DNA from: Acidovorax sp. 1608163
GTDB taxonomy: Bacteria; Pseudomonadota; Gammaproteobacteria; Burkholderiales; Burkholderiaceae_C
Assembly: GCF_003669015.1 (NCBI RefSeq)
Contig: NZ_CP033069.1
Location: forward strand, 2,180,501-2,244,500
DNA length: 64,000 nucleotides
Reading direction: 5' to 3'
The notes beneath the pieces were generated by a model. That model was not told the DNA's origin. It did not search any database and was given only the letters and a program-made list of their open reading frames with translations. Positions 46,702 through 58,440 of the stretch are shown in pieces (within the stretch, counting starts at the first letter, position 1; each line of letters begins with the position of its first letter). A program made the translations under genes and the position numbers.

Positions 46702-46736
46702 CCAGCCAAAAGGCTGGTTCGGCCCCTAGACCGAAC
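46702..46736 (+). other. Two adjacent hairpins just before the CHASE-GGDEF-EAL start
   Basis: CCAGCC-AAAA-GGCTGG (46702-46717) and GTTCGG with CCGAAC (46717-46722, 46731-46736) would form tandem stem-loops directly in front of the ATG at 46738, where a ribosome site should be. They could block or regulate translation. They do not match a riboswitch class I know. Confidence 0.4.
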
Positions 46737-46737
46737 G

Positions 46738-49501
46738 ATGCTCCCACCCCCACAAGCAATACCCCCCTTGCCGGAACATGCTTCAGCACTACAGCGCCGC
46801 TGGGGCTGGGTATTGGCGCCTGTGCTGTCGCTGGTGATGTTGAGTCTGACCTATGCCCACTGGCGAAGCGAAGAGCGTGGCAGCAGAGAGCGGCGGGACG
46901 TGAACTTTCAGGTTGCGGCGGAGCGCATTGGCTACAACCTGGCTGACCGCATGGCCACCTACGAGATGGTTTTGCGCGGCACGCGCGGGTACTTCGAGGG
47001 CTCAGAGCGCATTGACCGGCAGGAGTTTCGCTCCTATGTCAGCTCACTGCAGTTGCAAGAGACTCGCCCGGGGCTCAAGGGAATATCGCTCATTTTGAAG
47101 CTCCCCGCGGCGTCTCTGTCGTCGCACATTGAGGACATGCGACAGCGCGGCTTTCCCCAGTACACCGTGCGCCCGCCGGGTGATCGGCCCACCTACGCTG
47201 CAGTCACCCACATCGAGCCCCTGGATGCTGAAAACCAGCGTGTTCTGGGGCTGGATGCCTATATGGTTCCTGCGGCCCGCGAGGCGCTGGACCGTGCGGC
47301 AGACACGGGTGCCCTGGCGGTGTCCGCCTTGTTGCCGCTGGCGCAAGACGAACCGGCGGGGGGGCCAGGGGTTTGGTGATGTACCTCCCCATCTATGCCA
47401 ACGGTGCCGCACTGGACACGTTGCAACAGCGCCGTGCCGCATTGTTGGGCTGGGTGTCTGCCCCCTTTCATTTAGCAGAGGTGGTTGCCGGGCTGTCCAG
47501 AGAGTTTGACTCTGACATCGGCCTGGATGTGCTGGACGGCGATGCCCAGGACGGCAGCAATTACTTGTACACCGATGCCCGCCTTGAGCACGGGCAGGCA
47601 CAACGCCAGGCCATTCGCCCCATGGTGTTCGGGGGGCGTACCTGGAATCTGCGCATGGTGCCGCTGCCTGCCTTTGAAGATCGCTACGAGTACGAGACGC
47701 ACCACCTGTCGGCATTGATTGGCGCATTGCTCAGCGTGGTGCTTGGCTGGTTTGCCTGGTTGCTGGCCACGGGCCGTGCCAGGGCCGAAGCCTTGGCTTA
47801 TGCCATGACGGCTGAGCTGCGCGGCGCGCGCGACGAGTTGGCCAGCACACTCAACGCCATTCCAGACTTGCTCATGGAAATCGGCCCCGATGGACGCATT
47901 GCATACTGTCGCAGCGGTCACCTTGCCCCGCTGGCCGAGCCAGCCCGCCACTTCGTGGGCATGCAGCTGGAGGACATTGTTCAGCCTGACGCCGCGGCTG
48001 GCTGCCGCGCTGCCATTCAGGCGGCCACAGCCACAGGCTACTCGGCAGGCCATCAATTTCGCCTGGACTTGCAAGGCCAGCCCTATTGGTTTGAGTTGTC
48101 CATAGCCCGCAAGCCTGGGGGGGACCCGGAGAGCCGCCGTGTTTCATCGCGCTGTCGCGAGACATCACCGAGCGCAAAAATGCCGAGGCCCGCTCGCACC
48201 AGCTCGCCTACTTTGATGCGCTCACCCAGCTGCCCAATCGCCGCATGCTGATGGACCGCATGGAGCAGGCCGTCGCGGCCGCACAAACATCCAAGCAGAT
48301 GGGGGCGGTACTGTTTGTCGATCTGGACAATTTCAAGCAGATCAACGATGCCCGTGGCCACACGGTGGGTGATGCCATGCTCAAGCAGGTGGCGCAGCGC
48401 CTTTTCAGCCTGCTGCGCCCGGGCGACACGGTGGCGCGCCTCAGTGGGGACGAGTTTGTGATGCTGATCGGGCATTTGGGGACTGACATCGAAGGGGCAG
48501 GCCGGGCAGCGTTGCTTGTGGCCGAAACCGTGCGCGCCGCCTTGGAGGTGCCCTACAGCATCCAGACCCATCTCTACAGCAGCACCAGCAGCATCGGCAT
48601 CACGCTGTTTCCCAAGCAAGCCGAGGGCACCGAAGACCTGCTGCGCGAAGCAGACACAGCCATGTACCGCGCCAAAGACATGGGGCGCAATCGCATCCGT
48701 TTTTATGAAGCCGCGATGCAGGCCGATGTGCAAGAGCGCCTGGCGCTGGAGCAAGACCTGAAGAAAGCCGCAGCCGAAGGGCAATTGGCGGTGTATGTGC
48801 AGCCCCAGGTCAATGCCCTGGGTGCCGTGGTGGGCGGCGAGCTGCTGATGCGCTGGAACCACCCCGAGCGCGGCAACGTGCCGCCCAGCCGCTTCATTCC
48901 CCTGGCAGAGGCGTCAGGGCTCATCCTGCGCATGGGCGACTGGATGATTGGCCAGGCCTGTGATGCCCTGGCCAAGCTGCAGGCGCAAGGGCAGGCGCTG
49001 TCGATCTCTGTCAATGTAAGCGAGCGGCAGTTTCGGCAGGAAGACTTTGTGGAGCGCATCCGCAATGTGCTGGCCGCCACCGGTGCCAAGCCCGAGTTGC
49101 TGATCCTGGAGGTGACCGAAAGCCTGCTGATCGAGAACCTGGACGACACCATCGCCCGCATGACAGAGCTGGTGCAGTTGGGCGTGCGGTTTTCCATCGA
49201 CGACTTTGGCACCGGCTATTCCAGCCTGGCGTACCTCAAGCGGCTGCCACTGTACGAACTCAAGATTGACAAGAGCTTTGTTCAGGACACCCCGGGGGAT
49301 CCCAACGATACGGCCATCGTGCAATCCATCCTGGCGGTGGCCGGTCACCTCAAGCTGCGGGTGGTGGCTGAAGGGGTCGAGACACAGGCGCAGGCAGACT
49401 TCCTCATCCAAAGCCATTGCGAATGCCTGCAGGGGTATCTGTTCGGGCGCCCGCAGCCACTGGGAGCCTGGCTGGACAAGCAAATAGGCCTTGGCACGTA
49501 G
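46738..49501 (+). pseudogene. CHASE-PAS-GGDEF-EAL protein, two frameshifts
   Basis: Three frames join into about 921 residues. Frame 1 holds a membrane helix and a periplasmic CHASE domain (RGTRGYFEGSERIDRQEFRS) to DEPAGG; frame 2 resumes ARGLVMYLPIYANGAAL and carries a second membrane helix and a PAS-like region; frame 3 holds FIALSRDITERKNAEARSHQ, the GGDEF domain (RLSGDEFVML) and the EAL domain (GGELLMRWNHPERG, then DDFGTGYSSLAYLKRLP and KIDKSFVQD). Each break needs one G added, to the seven-G runs at 47358-47364 and 48117-48123. The site motifs are SGDEF and ELL, near-canonical forms. If intact, it would make or break cyclic di-GMP in response to a periplasmic signal. Sequencing error or slippage at G7 are both possible. 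Confidence 0.85.
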
Positions 49502-49543
49502 CGCCTGCGGACTGGGCTGCCAGGCCCGCTCAGCAGGCCATTC

Positions 49544-50548
49544 TCAATGCTCTTGGTGGTTGGCCAAGGAGTCCGCCACCGCCTGTTGGGCCAGGGCAAA
49601 CACTTCGCGTGCAGGCCGGTCTTTGAGCAGGTGGTTGCTCCACACTTGGCGCCAGATGCGTGCCCCCGGCAAGCTGTGGCGCAGGCCCAGCATGTGGCGC
49701 GCGATGTGGGCCCAGGGTGTGCCGTGCAACGCCGCTTCGCGCTCCATGTACTCCACCATCGCCAACTCCACCGCGTCGCGGCTCAGGGGGCAGGGCGCGC
49801 CACCATAGTAGAGCGCGTCCCAGCGTGCCAGCCACCAGGGGTTGTGATAGGCCTCGCGGCCAATCATCACGCCGTCCAGGTGCCCCAGCTGTTCCTGCAC
49901 CACTGCATCGGTGGTGATGCCTCCGTTGATGGCAATGGTGAACTGCGGAAACTCGGCTTTGAGGCGGTGCACCACCTCGTAGCGCAGCGGCGGGACATCG
50001 CGGTTTTCCTTTGGGCTCAGGCCTTGTAGCCAGGCATTGCGCGCATGCACGATGAACACCGTGCAGCCCGCGTCCGCCACGGTGCCGATGAAGTCGCGCA
50101 CAAATCCGTAGCTTTCGTCCTTGTCGATGCCAATGCGGTGCTTCACCGTCACGGGCACAGCCACCACGTCCTTCATGGCCTTTACGCAGTCGGCCACCAG
50201 TTGGGGGGCTTTCATCAGGCTGGCGCCAAACGCACCGCGCTGCACACGGTCGCTGGGGCAGCCGCAGTTCAGGTTGATCTCGTCATAGCCCCATTCCTGG
50301 CCCAGCCGCGCTGCTTGGGCCAGCTTGTCAGGTTCGTTGCCGCCCAGCTGCAGGGCCACAGGGTGTTCTTCGGCGTTGTAGCGCAGGTGCCGTTCGGTGC
50401 CGCCGTGGATGATGGCCCCTGCATTCACCATTTCTGTGTACAGCAGGGTGTGCTGGGTGAGCAGGCGGTGAAAGTAGCGACAGTGGCGGTCCGTCCAGTC
50501 CATCATGGGGGCGATGGACATGCGCCAGGGGCTATGTTTGGTTTCCAC
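49544..50548 (-). CDS. dusA: tRNA-dihydrouridine(20/20a) synthase
   Basis: 334 residues from a GTG at 50548 (METKHSPWR). Longer starts up to 50695 exist but add sequence unlike DusA. The FMN-binding TIM barrel begins MSIAPMMDWTDRHCRYFHRL, a DusA hallmark, and the catalytic Cys is in INLNCGCPSDRVQRGAFGAS. KHRIGIDKDESY and AINGGITTD follow. It reduces U20 and U20a of tRNA. No good ribosome site is seen for any start, so the N-terminus is uncertain. It converges on the CHASE-GGDEF-EAL gene. Confidence 0.92.
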   Translation of the reverse strand: METKHSPWRMSIAPMMDWTDRHCRYFHRLLTQHTLLYTEMVNAGAIIHGGTERHLRYNAEEHPVALQLGGNEPDKLAQAARLGQEWGYDEINLNCGCPSDRVQRGAFGASLMKAPQLVADCVKAMKDVVAVPVTVKHRIGIDKDESYGFVRDFIGTVADAGCTVFIVHARNAWLQGLSPKENRDVPPLRYEVVHRLKAEFPQFTIAINGGITTDAVVQEQLGHLDGVMIGREAYHNPWWLARWDALYYGGAPCPLSRDAVELAMVEYMEREAALHGTPWAHIARHMLGLRHSLPGARIWRQVWSNHLLKDRPAREVFALAQQAVADSLANHQEH

Positions 50549-50702
50549 AGGATTCAAGTAAGAAAAGACAAGGTGAGCGTGGCGGCGAAGTTGCGCGCCA
50601 GGGAGAGGCAGCAAGGCTGCCATCCCAGCGTGCAGTGACGGATTATCCCACCAGCCCAGGTGCGATGCAGGGGATGTTGTGGGTAAAAATGCCACCCAAG
50701 CC

Positions 50703-50745
50703 TTTATCTGAAAGCGCTAATAGCTATTTTTTTGATAGCTGAATG
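50703..50745. repeat. Dispersed AGCGCT repeat, partial copy
   Basis: TTTATCTGAAAGCGCTAATA, then GCTATTTTTTTGATAGCTGA. It has one AGCGCT half-site plus a GCTAT/ATAGC inverted pair; intergenic, upstream of the acyltransferase gene. Confidence 0.7.
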
Positions 50746-50842
50746 GCTTGCTCTTTCGGTGGCTTTTTCCTTGCGAAATGTCGCAAAACGTTTCGGCGAT
50801 ACTTGCAGCAGAGCCCTATCAGGGGGCGTTTCCCTTTTGTCC

Positions 50843-51430
50843 ATGCACCACACCATTTTTGACACCCCGGTGGTCAACACCTTGCTGCGCGCCTTGTCTG
50901 TAGCCACTTTGCGCTTGACTGGCTGGCGGGTAGAAGGCGCTTTGCCATCCCACGCTGCCAAGTGCGTGCTGATTGCCGCCCCTCACACCAGCAACTGGGA
51001 CTTGCCCTACACACTGATGCTCGCCTTTTCACTGCGCCTGAGGGTGTACTGGATGGGCAAGCACAGCCTGTTCAAGGCGCCGTTTGGCGGCGTGATGCGC
51101 TGGCTGGGCGGTATCCCGGTGAACCGGGAACAATCGAACAACCTGGTTGCCAGTTCGGCCCAGGCCATGCGGGATGCCCAGGGGCCCATGCAACTCATCG
51201 TGCCCCCTGAAGGCACACGCGGCAAAACGCGGCACTGGAAGACGGGGTTTTATTTCATTGCTCAGCAGGCTGGTGTGCCCATCGTGCTGGCGTTTGTGGA
51301 CTATGGCCGCAAGGTGGGCGGGCTGGGGCCTGTGTTCGAGCCCACAGGCGATTTGGAGGCCGACATGGCCGTCATCAAGGCGTTCTATGCCCCCATCCAG
51401 GGCAAGAACCCTACGCAGTTCGAGGCCTGA
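50843..51430 (+). CDS. PlsC-type lysophospholipid acyltransferase
   Basis: 195 residues from ATG 50843 (MHHTIFDTPVVNTLLR). The acyltransferase motif H-X4-D is present as APHTSNWDLPY, block 2 as GGIPVNREQSN, and block 3 as VPPEGTRGKT. A short hydrophobic N-terminus suggests inner-membrane association. The family transfers acyl chains to 1-acyl-glycerol-3-phosphate or similar lipids; this short form differs from the main PlsC, so the substrate is uncertain. An upstream in-frame extension to 50732 crosses a repeat and is rejected. Confidence 0.87.
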   Translation: MHHTIFDTPVVNTLLRALSVATLRLTGWRVEGALPSHAAKCVLIAAPHTSNWDLPYTLMLAFSLRLRVYWMGKHSLFKAPFGGVMRWLGGIPVNREQSNNLVASSAQAMRDAQGPMQLIVPPEGTRGKTRHWKTGFYFIAQQAGVPIVLAFVDYGRKVGGLGPVFEPTGDLEADMAVIKAFYAPIQGKNPTQFEA

Positions 51431-51436
51431 GGGTTT

Positions 51437-51490
51437 GCATAAAAATGGGCCTCTAGCGCTTTCTGGATAAGCGCTGGAAGCTTCAATATT
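51437..51490. repeat. Dispersed AGCGCT repeat, intergenic copy
   Basis: AAAAATGGGCCTCTAGCGCT, then TTCTGGATAAGCGCTGGAAG. It starts 7 bp after the acyltransferase stop and could act as its transcript end. Confidence 0.8.
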
Positions 51491-51570
51491 CATAGCGCTC
51501 AGCGTTTAATTGCGGGCGTGCGGGTCATGACTGACGCGGCCCAGGCCAGTGCTGCCGCGCTGGCGCCTCA

Positions 51571-51612
51571 CCCTTCTCGATGCGCGCAGCGAGTCGAGAG
51601 AAGGGGGAAGCG
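51571..51612. repeat. Imperfect hairpin repeat CCCTTCTC...GAGAAGGG
   Basis: CCCTTCTCGA and TCGAGAGAAGGG pair across an 11-15 nt loop, followed by GGAAGCGGCGCAGCC. The composition matches intergenic repeat families of Comamonadaceae. It lies downstream of the Lrp gene stop and may also act as a weak terminator. Confidence 0.5.
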
Positions 51613-51633
51613 GCGCAGCCGATCAGGGGGATG

Positions 51634-52119
51634 TCACCCTACTTGCCTGCGATCAATCTTGCGGCTGAGCACGATGCTGGTCTGCGTCTGGTGCACGCCA
51701 TCGAGCTGGCCCACGCGGTCGAGCAAGGTGTCGAGCTGCTCGTGGCTGCCACAGCGCAAAAACACCAGGTAGTCAAACGGCCCGCTCACGGCCGACACCT
51801 CTTCAACCTCGGCCATCGCCTCGAGTGCACGCAGCACGGCGGGCGCAGCCTTGGGCAGCACGCTGATGCTGCACCAGGCCCGCACGGTGGTGGCATCGAG
51901 CCGAGTGCCCAGCCGCACGCCATAGCCAGTCACCACGCCCGTGCGCTCCAGCCGCGCAATGCGCGCCACCACCGTAGTGCGCGCCAGGCTCAACTTGCGC
52001 GCCAACTGGGCCGTGCCCTCACGGGCGTTGGCTTGCAGCAGGCTCAGCAACTGGCGGTCGGTGGCGTCCAGCACTGGAGGGGAGGCGGGTGGGGTGGGCT
52101 CAAACGTCATAGTGGCCAT
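51634..52119 (-). CDS. Lrp/AsnC-family transcriptional regulator
   Basis: 161 residues from ATG 52119; 52110 is an alternative. N-terminal winged helix (LDATDRQLLSLLQANAREGT, recognition part LARTTVVARIARLERTGVVT) and a C-terminal RAM ligand-binding domain (WCSISVLPKAAPAVLRALEA, then VSGPFDYLVFLRCGSHEQLD). Lrp-type proteins sense amino acids. It is divergent from the saccharopine-dehydrogenase-like gene with 139 bp between starts, so that gene is the likely target and lysine or a related amino acid the likely ligand. Confidence 0.9.
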   Translation of the reverse strand: MATMTFEPTPPASPPVLDATDRQLLSLLQANAREGTAQLARKLSLARTTVVARIARLERTGVVTGYGVRLGTRLDATTVRAWCSISVLPKAAPAVLRALEAMAEVEEVSAVSGPFDYLVFLRCGSHEQLDTLLDRVGQLDGVHQTQTSIVLSRKIDRRQVG

Positions 52120-52258
52120 GATATTCGCCGCTATGACAAAACAAAACCCATCTTTCGACGGTTTGGCTGCTACACATTGACAGCACCCTTGCCTAGGATC
52201 AGGGCATCTTTCACACCGGCTTGCGGGCATGCCGCAAGCCCACACCAGGAGCACTGCC

Positions 52259-53362
52259 ATGGCCACCACTTCCACCCGTCACGCCGTCACCATCCTCGGC
52301 GCTGGCCACATCGGCTTTGCCATGGCGCTGTTGCTGCAGCACACCCGCGACTACGACGTCCTGGTGGTAGACCGCGACCCGGCGCGCCTGGCCGAGGCGG
52401 CGGCCCTGGGGGTGTCCACCCAACTGGCCACAGATGAGGCCAGCCTGCAGGCCGCCATCGGCGGCTGCTTTGCCGTGCTCAACGCACTGCCGTTTCACCG
52501 CGCCGTGCCGGTGGCAACGCTTTGCGCCGCCGCAGGGGTGCATTACTTTGACCTGACCGAAGACGTTGCCAGCACCCAGGCCATCCGCGCCCTGGCGGCC
52601 CATGCCCGCAGCGTGCTGATGCCCCAGTGCGGCCTGGCGCCTGGGTTCATCGGCATTGTGGGCAACGACCTGGCCCGGCGCTTTGACACCCTGCACACGC
52701 TGCGCATGCGCGTGGGGGCACTGCCGCGCTACCCGCAGGGCGCCTTGCGCTACAACCTGACCTGGAGCACCGAGGGCCTCATCAACGAGTACTGCAACCC
52801 CTGCGAAGCCATTGTGGACGGCGTGCGCACCACCGTGCCCGCACTCGAAGGCCTGGAAACCTTTGCACTGGATGGCGTGGAGTACGAGGCCTTCAACACC
52901 TCGGGTGGCTTGGGCACGCTCACCGAAACGCTGGCAGGCAAGGCCCGGCAGGTGGACTACCAATCCATCCGCTACCCAGGCCACAACGCCATCCTCAAGC
53001 TGCTGCTCAACGACCTGCGCCTGCGCGAGCGGCGCGATTTGCTCAAGGACATTCTGGAGACCGCCATTCCCACGACCGATCAGGACGTGATCGTGGTGTT
53101 TGCCACCGCCTCGGGCCTGCGCGGTGGGCGTTTGCTGCAAGAGTCGTACTCAGCCCACATTGTGGGCACCGAGCTGGCGGGGCACCGGCTCAGCGCCATC
53201 CAGCTCACCACTGCCGCAGGCATTTGCACGGCGCTGGACCTGGTCGCCCAGGGCCGGTTGCCGCAACAAGGCTTTGTGGGGCAAGAGGCGGTGGCGTTGG
53301 CAGATTTTTTGGCCAACCGGTTTGGAGTGGCCTATGCGGGGGACAGTGCGCTGGTGCTTTAA
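52259..53362 (+). CDS. Saccharopine dehydrogenase-family oxidoreductase
   Basis: 367 residues from ATG 52259 with AGGAG 6 nt upstream. The N-terminal Rossmann motif is VTILGAGHIGFAMALLL, with acidic VVDRDPARLAEAA ending the second strand, and the family's catalytic domain follows (PQCGLAPGFIGIVGNDLARR, then IRYPGHNAILKLLLNDLRLR). It resembles lysine 6-dehydrogenase-like enzymes more than fungal saccharopine reductase. An amino-acid catabolic role fits the divergent Lrp regulator. Substrate not proven. Confidence 0.85.
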   Translation: MATTSTRHAVTILGAGHIGFAMALLLQHTRDYDVLVVDRDPARLAEAAALGVSTQLATDEASLQAAIGGCFAVLNALPFHRAVPVATLCAAAGVHYFDLTEDVASTQAIRALAAHARSVLMPQCGLAPGFIGIVGNDLARRFDTLHTLRMRVGALPRYPQGALRYNLTWSTEGLINEYCNPCEAIVDGVRTTVPALEGLETFALDGVEYEAFNTSGGLGTLTETLAGKARQVDYQSIRYPGHNAILKLLLNDLRLRERRDLLKDILETAIPTTDQDVIVVFATASGLRGGRLLQESYSAHIVGTELAGHRLSAIQLTTAAGICTALDLVAQGRLPQQGFVGQEAVALADFLANRFGVAYAGDSALVL

Positions 53363-53374
53363 GGCCTCAGTGCG

Positions 53375-55264
53375 TCAACGCCCGCCGGGCTTTTGGTACA
53401 TGCCTTCAATCGCCTGCTCAAAATGCCCCATCAGGTTGGTGCGCTTGAGCTTGAGGGTGGGCGTCATGAAGGTGTTCTCAATCGTCCAGGGCGCCAGCGT
53501 CAGGTGCACGGCGCGGGGCACGGCGTAGCGTGCAAAGCTGGCGGTGTTCTTTTCAATGCGAGCCAGCACGGCGCGGTGCACGCTGGGGTGCTGAAGGCTG
53601 TCGGCTTCTTGCGGGTTCAGCCCCAGGTCGGCGGCCAGGTGCTGCCATTCCCGCAGGTTGAGCACGGCCACGCAGGCGATGAAGGGGCGGTTCTCGCCCA
53701 CCACAAAGGCTTGCTCCAGCAGCGGGTCGGCCAGCATGGCCAGCTCCAGGTCGCCCGGCGGGATCTTTTCGCCGGTGGAGGTGACGATGATTTCCTTGAT
53801 ACGGCCCTTGATATAGATGCGCCCGTTCACGATGTCCGCCTGGTCGCCCGTGCCCAGCCAGCCGTCGGCGTTCAAGATTTTGGCGGTGTCCTCCGGGCGC
53901 TTCCAGTAGCCCTTCATCACGATGGGGCCACGCACCTGCAGCTCGCGGTTCTCGCCAATGCGCACCTCCACGCCGGGCAGGGCCTTGCCCACGCAGGCGG
54001 GGTCGTTGTCTTCTGGCGCGTTGACCGACACCACGGGGGATGTCTCCGTCATGCCGTAGCCCTGGATCAGCGGCAGGCCCAGCCCCAAAAAGCACTTGGC
54101 AATGGTGGGTGACAGAGGGGCGCCGCCACTCACCGCCACCCGCACGCGGCCACCAAACTGGGCCATCAGCGGCGCAGCCACCAGGGCGCGCAGCAAGGGC
54201 CAGGGCAGGGCGGCCATCCAGCCTGCGGCCTTGGCATCGTCCGGCGCAGGGGCGGGCAGGCCCTGCGCGGCACAAAAGCGTGCCCAGCCCTTGCTTTGCG
54301 CGGCTTCGTACAGCTGCATTTTCCAGGGCGAACGCGACAACTTTTCTTGCACCTTGGCATGGATGCGTTCGTAAATGCGGGGCACGGACACCAGCACCGT
54401 GGGGCGCACCGTGCGCAGGTCTTCCGCCAGCAGCGGCACCGACCGGGCATAGGCCACGCAGCTGCCCGCTGCAATGGGCAGGTAGTAGCCACCCGTGCGC
54501 TCAAACGTGTGCGAAAGCGGCAGGAACGACAGAAATACGTCTTGCGCCGTGGGGGCAATGCGCTCGAGCACCGCCTTCACATCGCTGACCACGTTGCGGT
54601 GCGTCAGCATCACGCCCTTGGGTTTGCCGGTGGTGCCAGAGGTGTAGACGATGGCCGCCAGGTCATCGGCCCCTGGGGGTGTGGGAGTGGGCCACTGGGC
54701 CAGCGAGGGGGCTTGGTCCGCCCCCTCCAGCCATTGCGCCAGTGAGCCGACCAAGGGGCCGTCCAGTGGCATTGAAGCGCCAGCCTTGTCTGCCGCGCTG
54801 GCCTCGGTTGCGGGGGCATCTTCATCCGTGAACACCACCGCGCGCAGGGCCGGGAAGGGCGTGCCCACAGCGCATATCTTGTCCCATTGGGCACGCTGGC
54901 CCAGGATGAGCATCGAGGCTTCGCAGTCGGCCAGGATGTAGGCAATGCTGCCGGGGTTGTCGATGGCATGCAGCGGCACGGGCACACAGCCCGTAGCCAA
55001 GGTGGACTGGTCTGCGCACAGTGCGTTCAGCCCATTGGGCAGCAGGATGGCGATGCGGGCGGCCTGGGGCAGTTGCATGGCGCCAATGGCCGCCGACCAG
55101 CGCTGCACCTGCAGCGACGTGTGTTGCCAGCTCCAGCTCTCCCAGGCATGGGTGGCCGGGTTGAAGGCGCGATAGGCCTCGCCCTCAGGGGTGCTGGCCA
55201 CGCGGTAGGCCAGGAGTTGGGGGAGCGTCTGGACGCTGGCGATATCGCGAGGGGAGGGTGTCAT
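53375..55264 (-). CDS. Long-chain acyl-CoA synthetase-like AMP-forming ligase
   Basis: 629 residues from ATG 55264 (MTPSPRDIASVQTLPQLLAY). ANL-superfamily motifs are complete: P-loop IVYTSGTTGKPKGVMLTHRN, LPLSHTFERTGGYYLP, the A5 motif GYGMTETSPVVSVN, GWLGTGDQADI, and the catalytic Lys region IKGRIKEIIVTSTGEKIPPG. It activates a carboxylic acid to the acyl-AMP and then the CoA thioester, most likely a long-chain fatty acid. It converges on the saccharopine-dehydrogenase-like gene with 12 bp between stops. The 191-bp gap upstream has no gene. Confidence 0.92.
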   Translation of the reverse strand: MTPSPRDIASVQTLPQLLAYRVASTPEGEAYRAFNPATHAWESWSWQHTSLQVQRWSAAIGAMQLPQAARIAILLPNGLNALCADQSTLATGCVPVPLHAIDNPGSIAYILADCEASMLILGQRAQWDKICAVGTPFPALRAVVFTDEDAPATEASAADKAGASMPLDGPLVGSLAQWLEGADQAPSLAQWPTPTPPGADDLAAIVYTSGTTGKPKGVMLTHRNVVSDVKAVLERIAPTAQDVFLSFLPLSHTFERTGGYYLPIAAGSCVAYARSVPLLAEDLRTVRPTVLVSVPRIYERIHAKVQEKLSRSPWKMQLYEAAQSKGWARFCAAQGLPAPAPDDAKAAGWMAALPWPLLRALVAAPLMAQFGGRVRVAVSGGAPLSPTIAKCFLGLGLPLIQGYGMTETSPVVSVNAPEDNDPACVGKALPGVEVRIGENRELQVRGPIVMKGYWKRPEDTAKILNADGWLGTGDQADIVNGRIYIKGRIKEIIVTSTGEKIPPGDLELAMLADPLLEQAFVVGENRPFIACVAVLNLREWQHLAADLGLNPQEADSLQHPSVHRAVLARIEKNTASFARYAVPRAVHLTLAPWTIENTFMTPTLKLKRTNLMGHFEQAIEGMYQKPGGR

Positions 55265-55455
55265 GGGGCGGAGGAAAGCGGGGCGCCGGGAGGCTCTCTG
55301 CACGCATCGGATGGACCGTGTGCTCGGAAAGGACTTGGTACAAACCCTAATTTTGGGTGCCGGGCATGATAACCACCGTGCAGGCTTCGTTACGTCCTGC
55401 AATGACTGCTGTGCTCAGGAATGCCGAGCAGGTCCTGGCCCGCTCACGTCAGCCT

Positions 55456-56091
55456 TTATGTAGCGGCTTCCAGCCCCTGCGCAAAGTGCGTCTGCATGGC
55501 CTGCATGGTGCCGGCTGCGTCTCGCGCCAGCATGGCTTCCAGAATCGCCCGGTGCTCTGCCAACGAGTCCTCGATGCGCCCTTGTTTGAACAGCGAGTTG
55601 TGGCGGTTGAGCTTCATCACCTTGCGCAGGTCGGCCACCATCTGGCTGCGCCAGCGGTTGTCCGCCATCTCCAGCACCAGCATGTGAAAGCGCTCGTTGA
55701 CGGCAAAGAATTTTTCGCGGTCGGCCACAGCACCTTCCAGCTCGGCGTGCAGCGCTTGCAGGGTCTGCTGCTGCTCGGGCGTGGCACGCTCGGCCACAAC
55801 GCCTGCGGCGTCGCTCTCCAGCAGGCTGAGCAGGTGGTACACGTCGCGCAGGTCTTTTTCGCTCATCTCCGTCACATAGGCGCCACGGCGCACCTTCATC
55901 GTGACCAGGCCTTCGGCGGCCAGCACCTTCAGCGCCTCGCGCAGGGGGGTGCGGCTGATACCAAACTCTTCCGCAATCTTGAGCTCGTCAATCCAGCAGC
56001 CGGGCTGCAGCTCGCGCCGGAAGATGCGCTGGCGCAATTGCTCGGCAACTTCTTCGTAAAGCGCGCGGGGAGTAAGGGTGACAGCAGACAT
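55456..56091 (-). CDS. GntR-family regulator (FCD domain)
   Basis: 211 residues from ATG 56091. N-terminal GntR winged helix (LYEEVAEQLRQRIFRRELQP, then ISRTPLREALKVLAAEGLVT) and a C-terminal all-helical FCD domain with likely metal-binding D and H residues (DVYHLLSLLESDAAG, NERFHMLVLEMADN, LAEHRAILEAMLARD). It is divergent from the methylmalonyl-CoA mutase gene. The 128-bp gap is A+T-rich near 56117-56150, where an operator is expected, so it probably regulates the propionate pathway in response to a small acid. Confidence 0.9.
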   Translation of the reverse strand: MSAVTLTPRALYEEVAEQLRQRIFRRELQPGCWIDELKIAEEFGISRTPLREALKVLAAEGLVTMKVRRGAYVTEMSEKDLRDVYHLLSLLESDAAGVVAERATPEQQQTLQALHAELEGAVADREKFFAVNERFHMLVLEMADNRWRSQMVADLRKVMKLNRHNSLFKQGRIEDSLAEHRAILEAMLARDAAGTMQAMQTHFAQGLEAAT

Positions 56092-56219
56092 GGCCCGGAT
56101 TGTAAGCTGGCTGGAATATTTTGAATCAATAATTATGAATGATGTAAACTCGCCGCCACATCGGGACCAGCCCTCGCGCCGTTTTACGCACCCACGCCAT
56201 CTTCGGAGAAGCTTTCGCC

Positions 56220-58391
<2,172 letters not shown>

Positions 58392-58440
58392 GTGAGGTAT
58401 CGCCCACGCGCTTAGTGGAGTGCCGTTTGGAGATGTTGCA

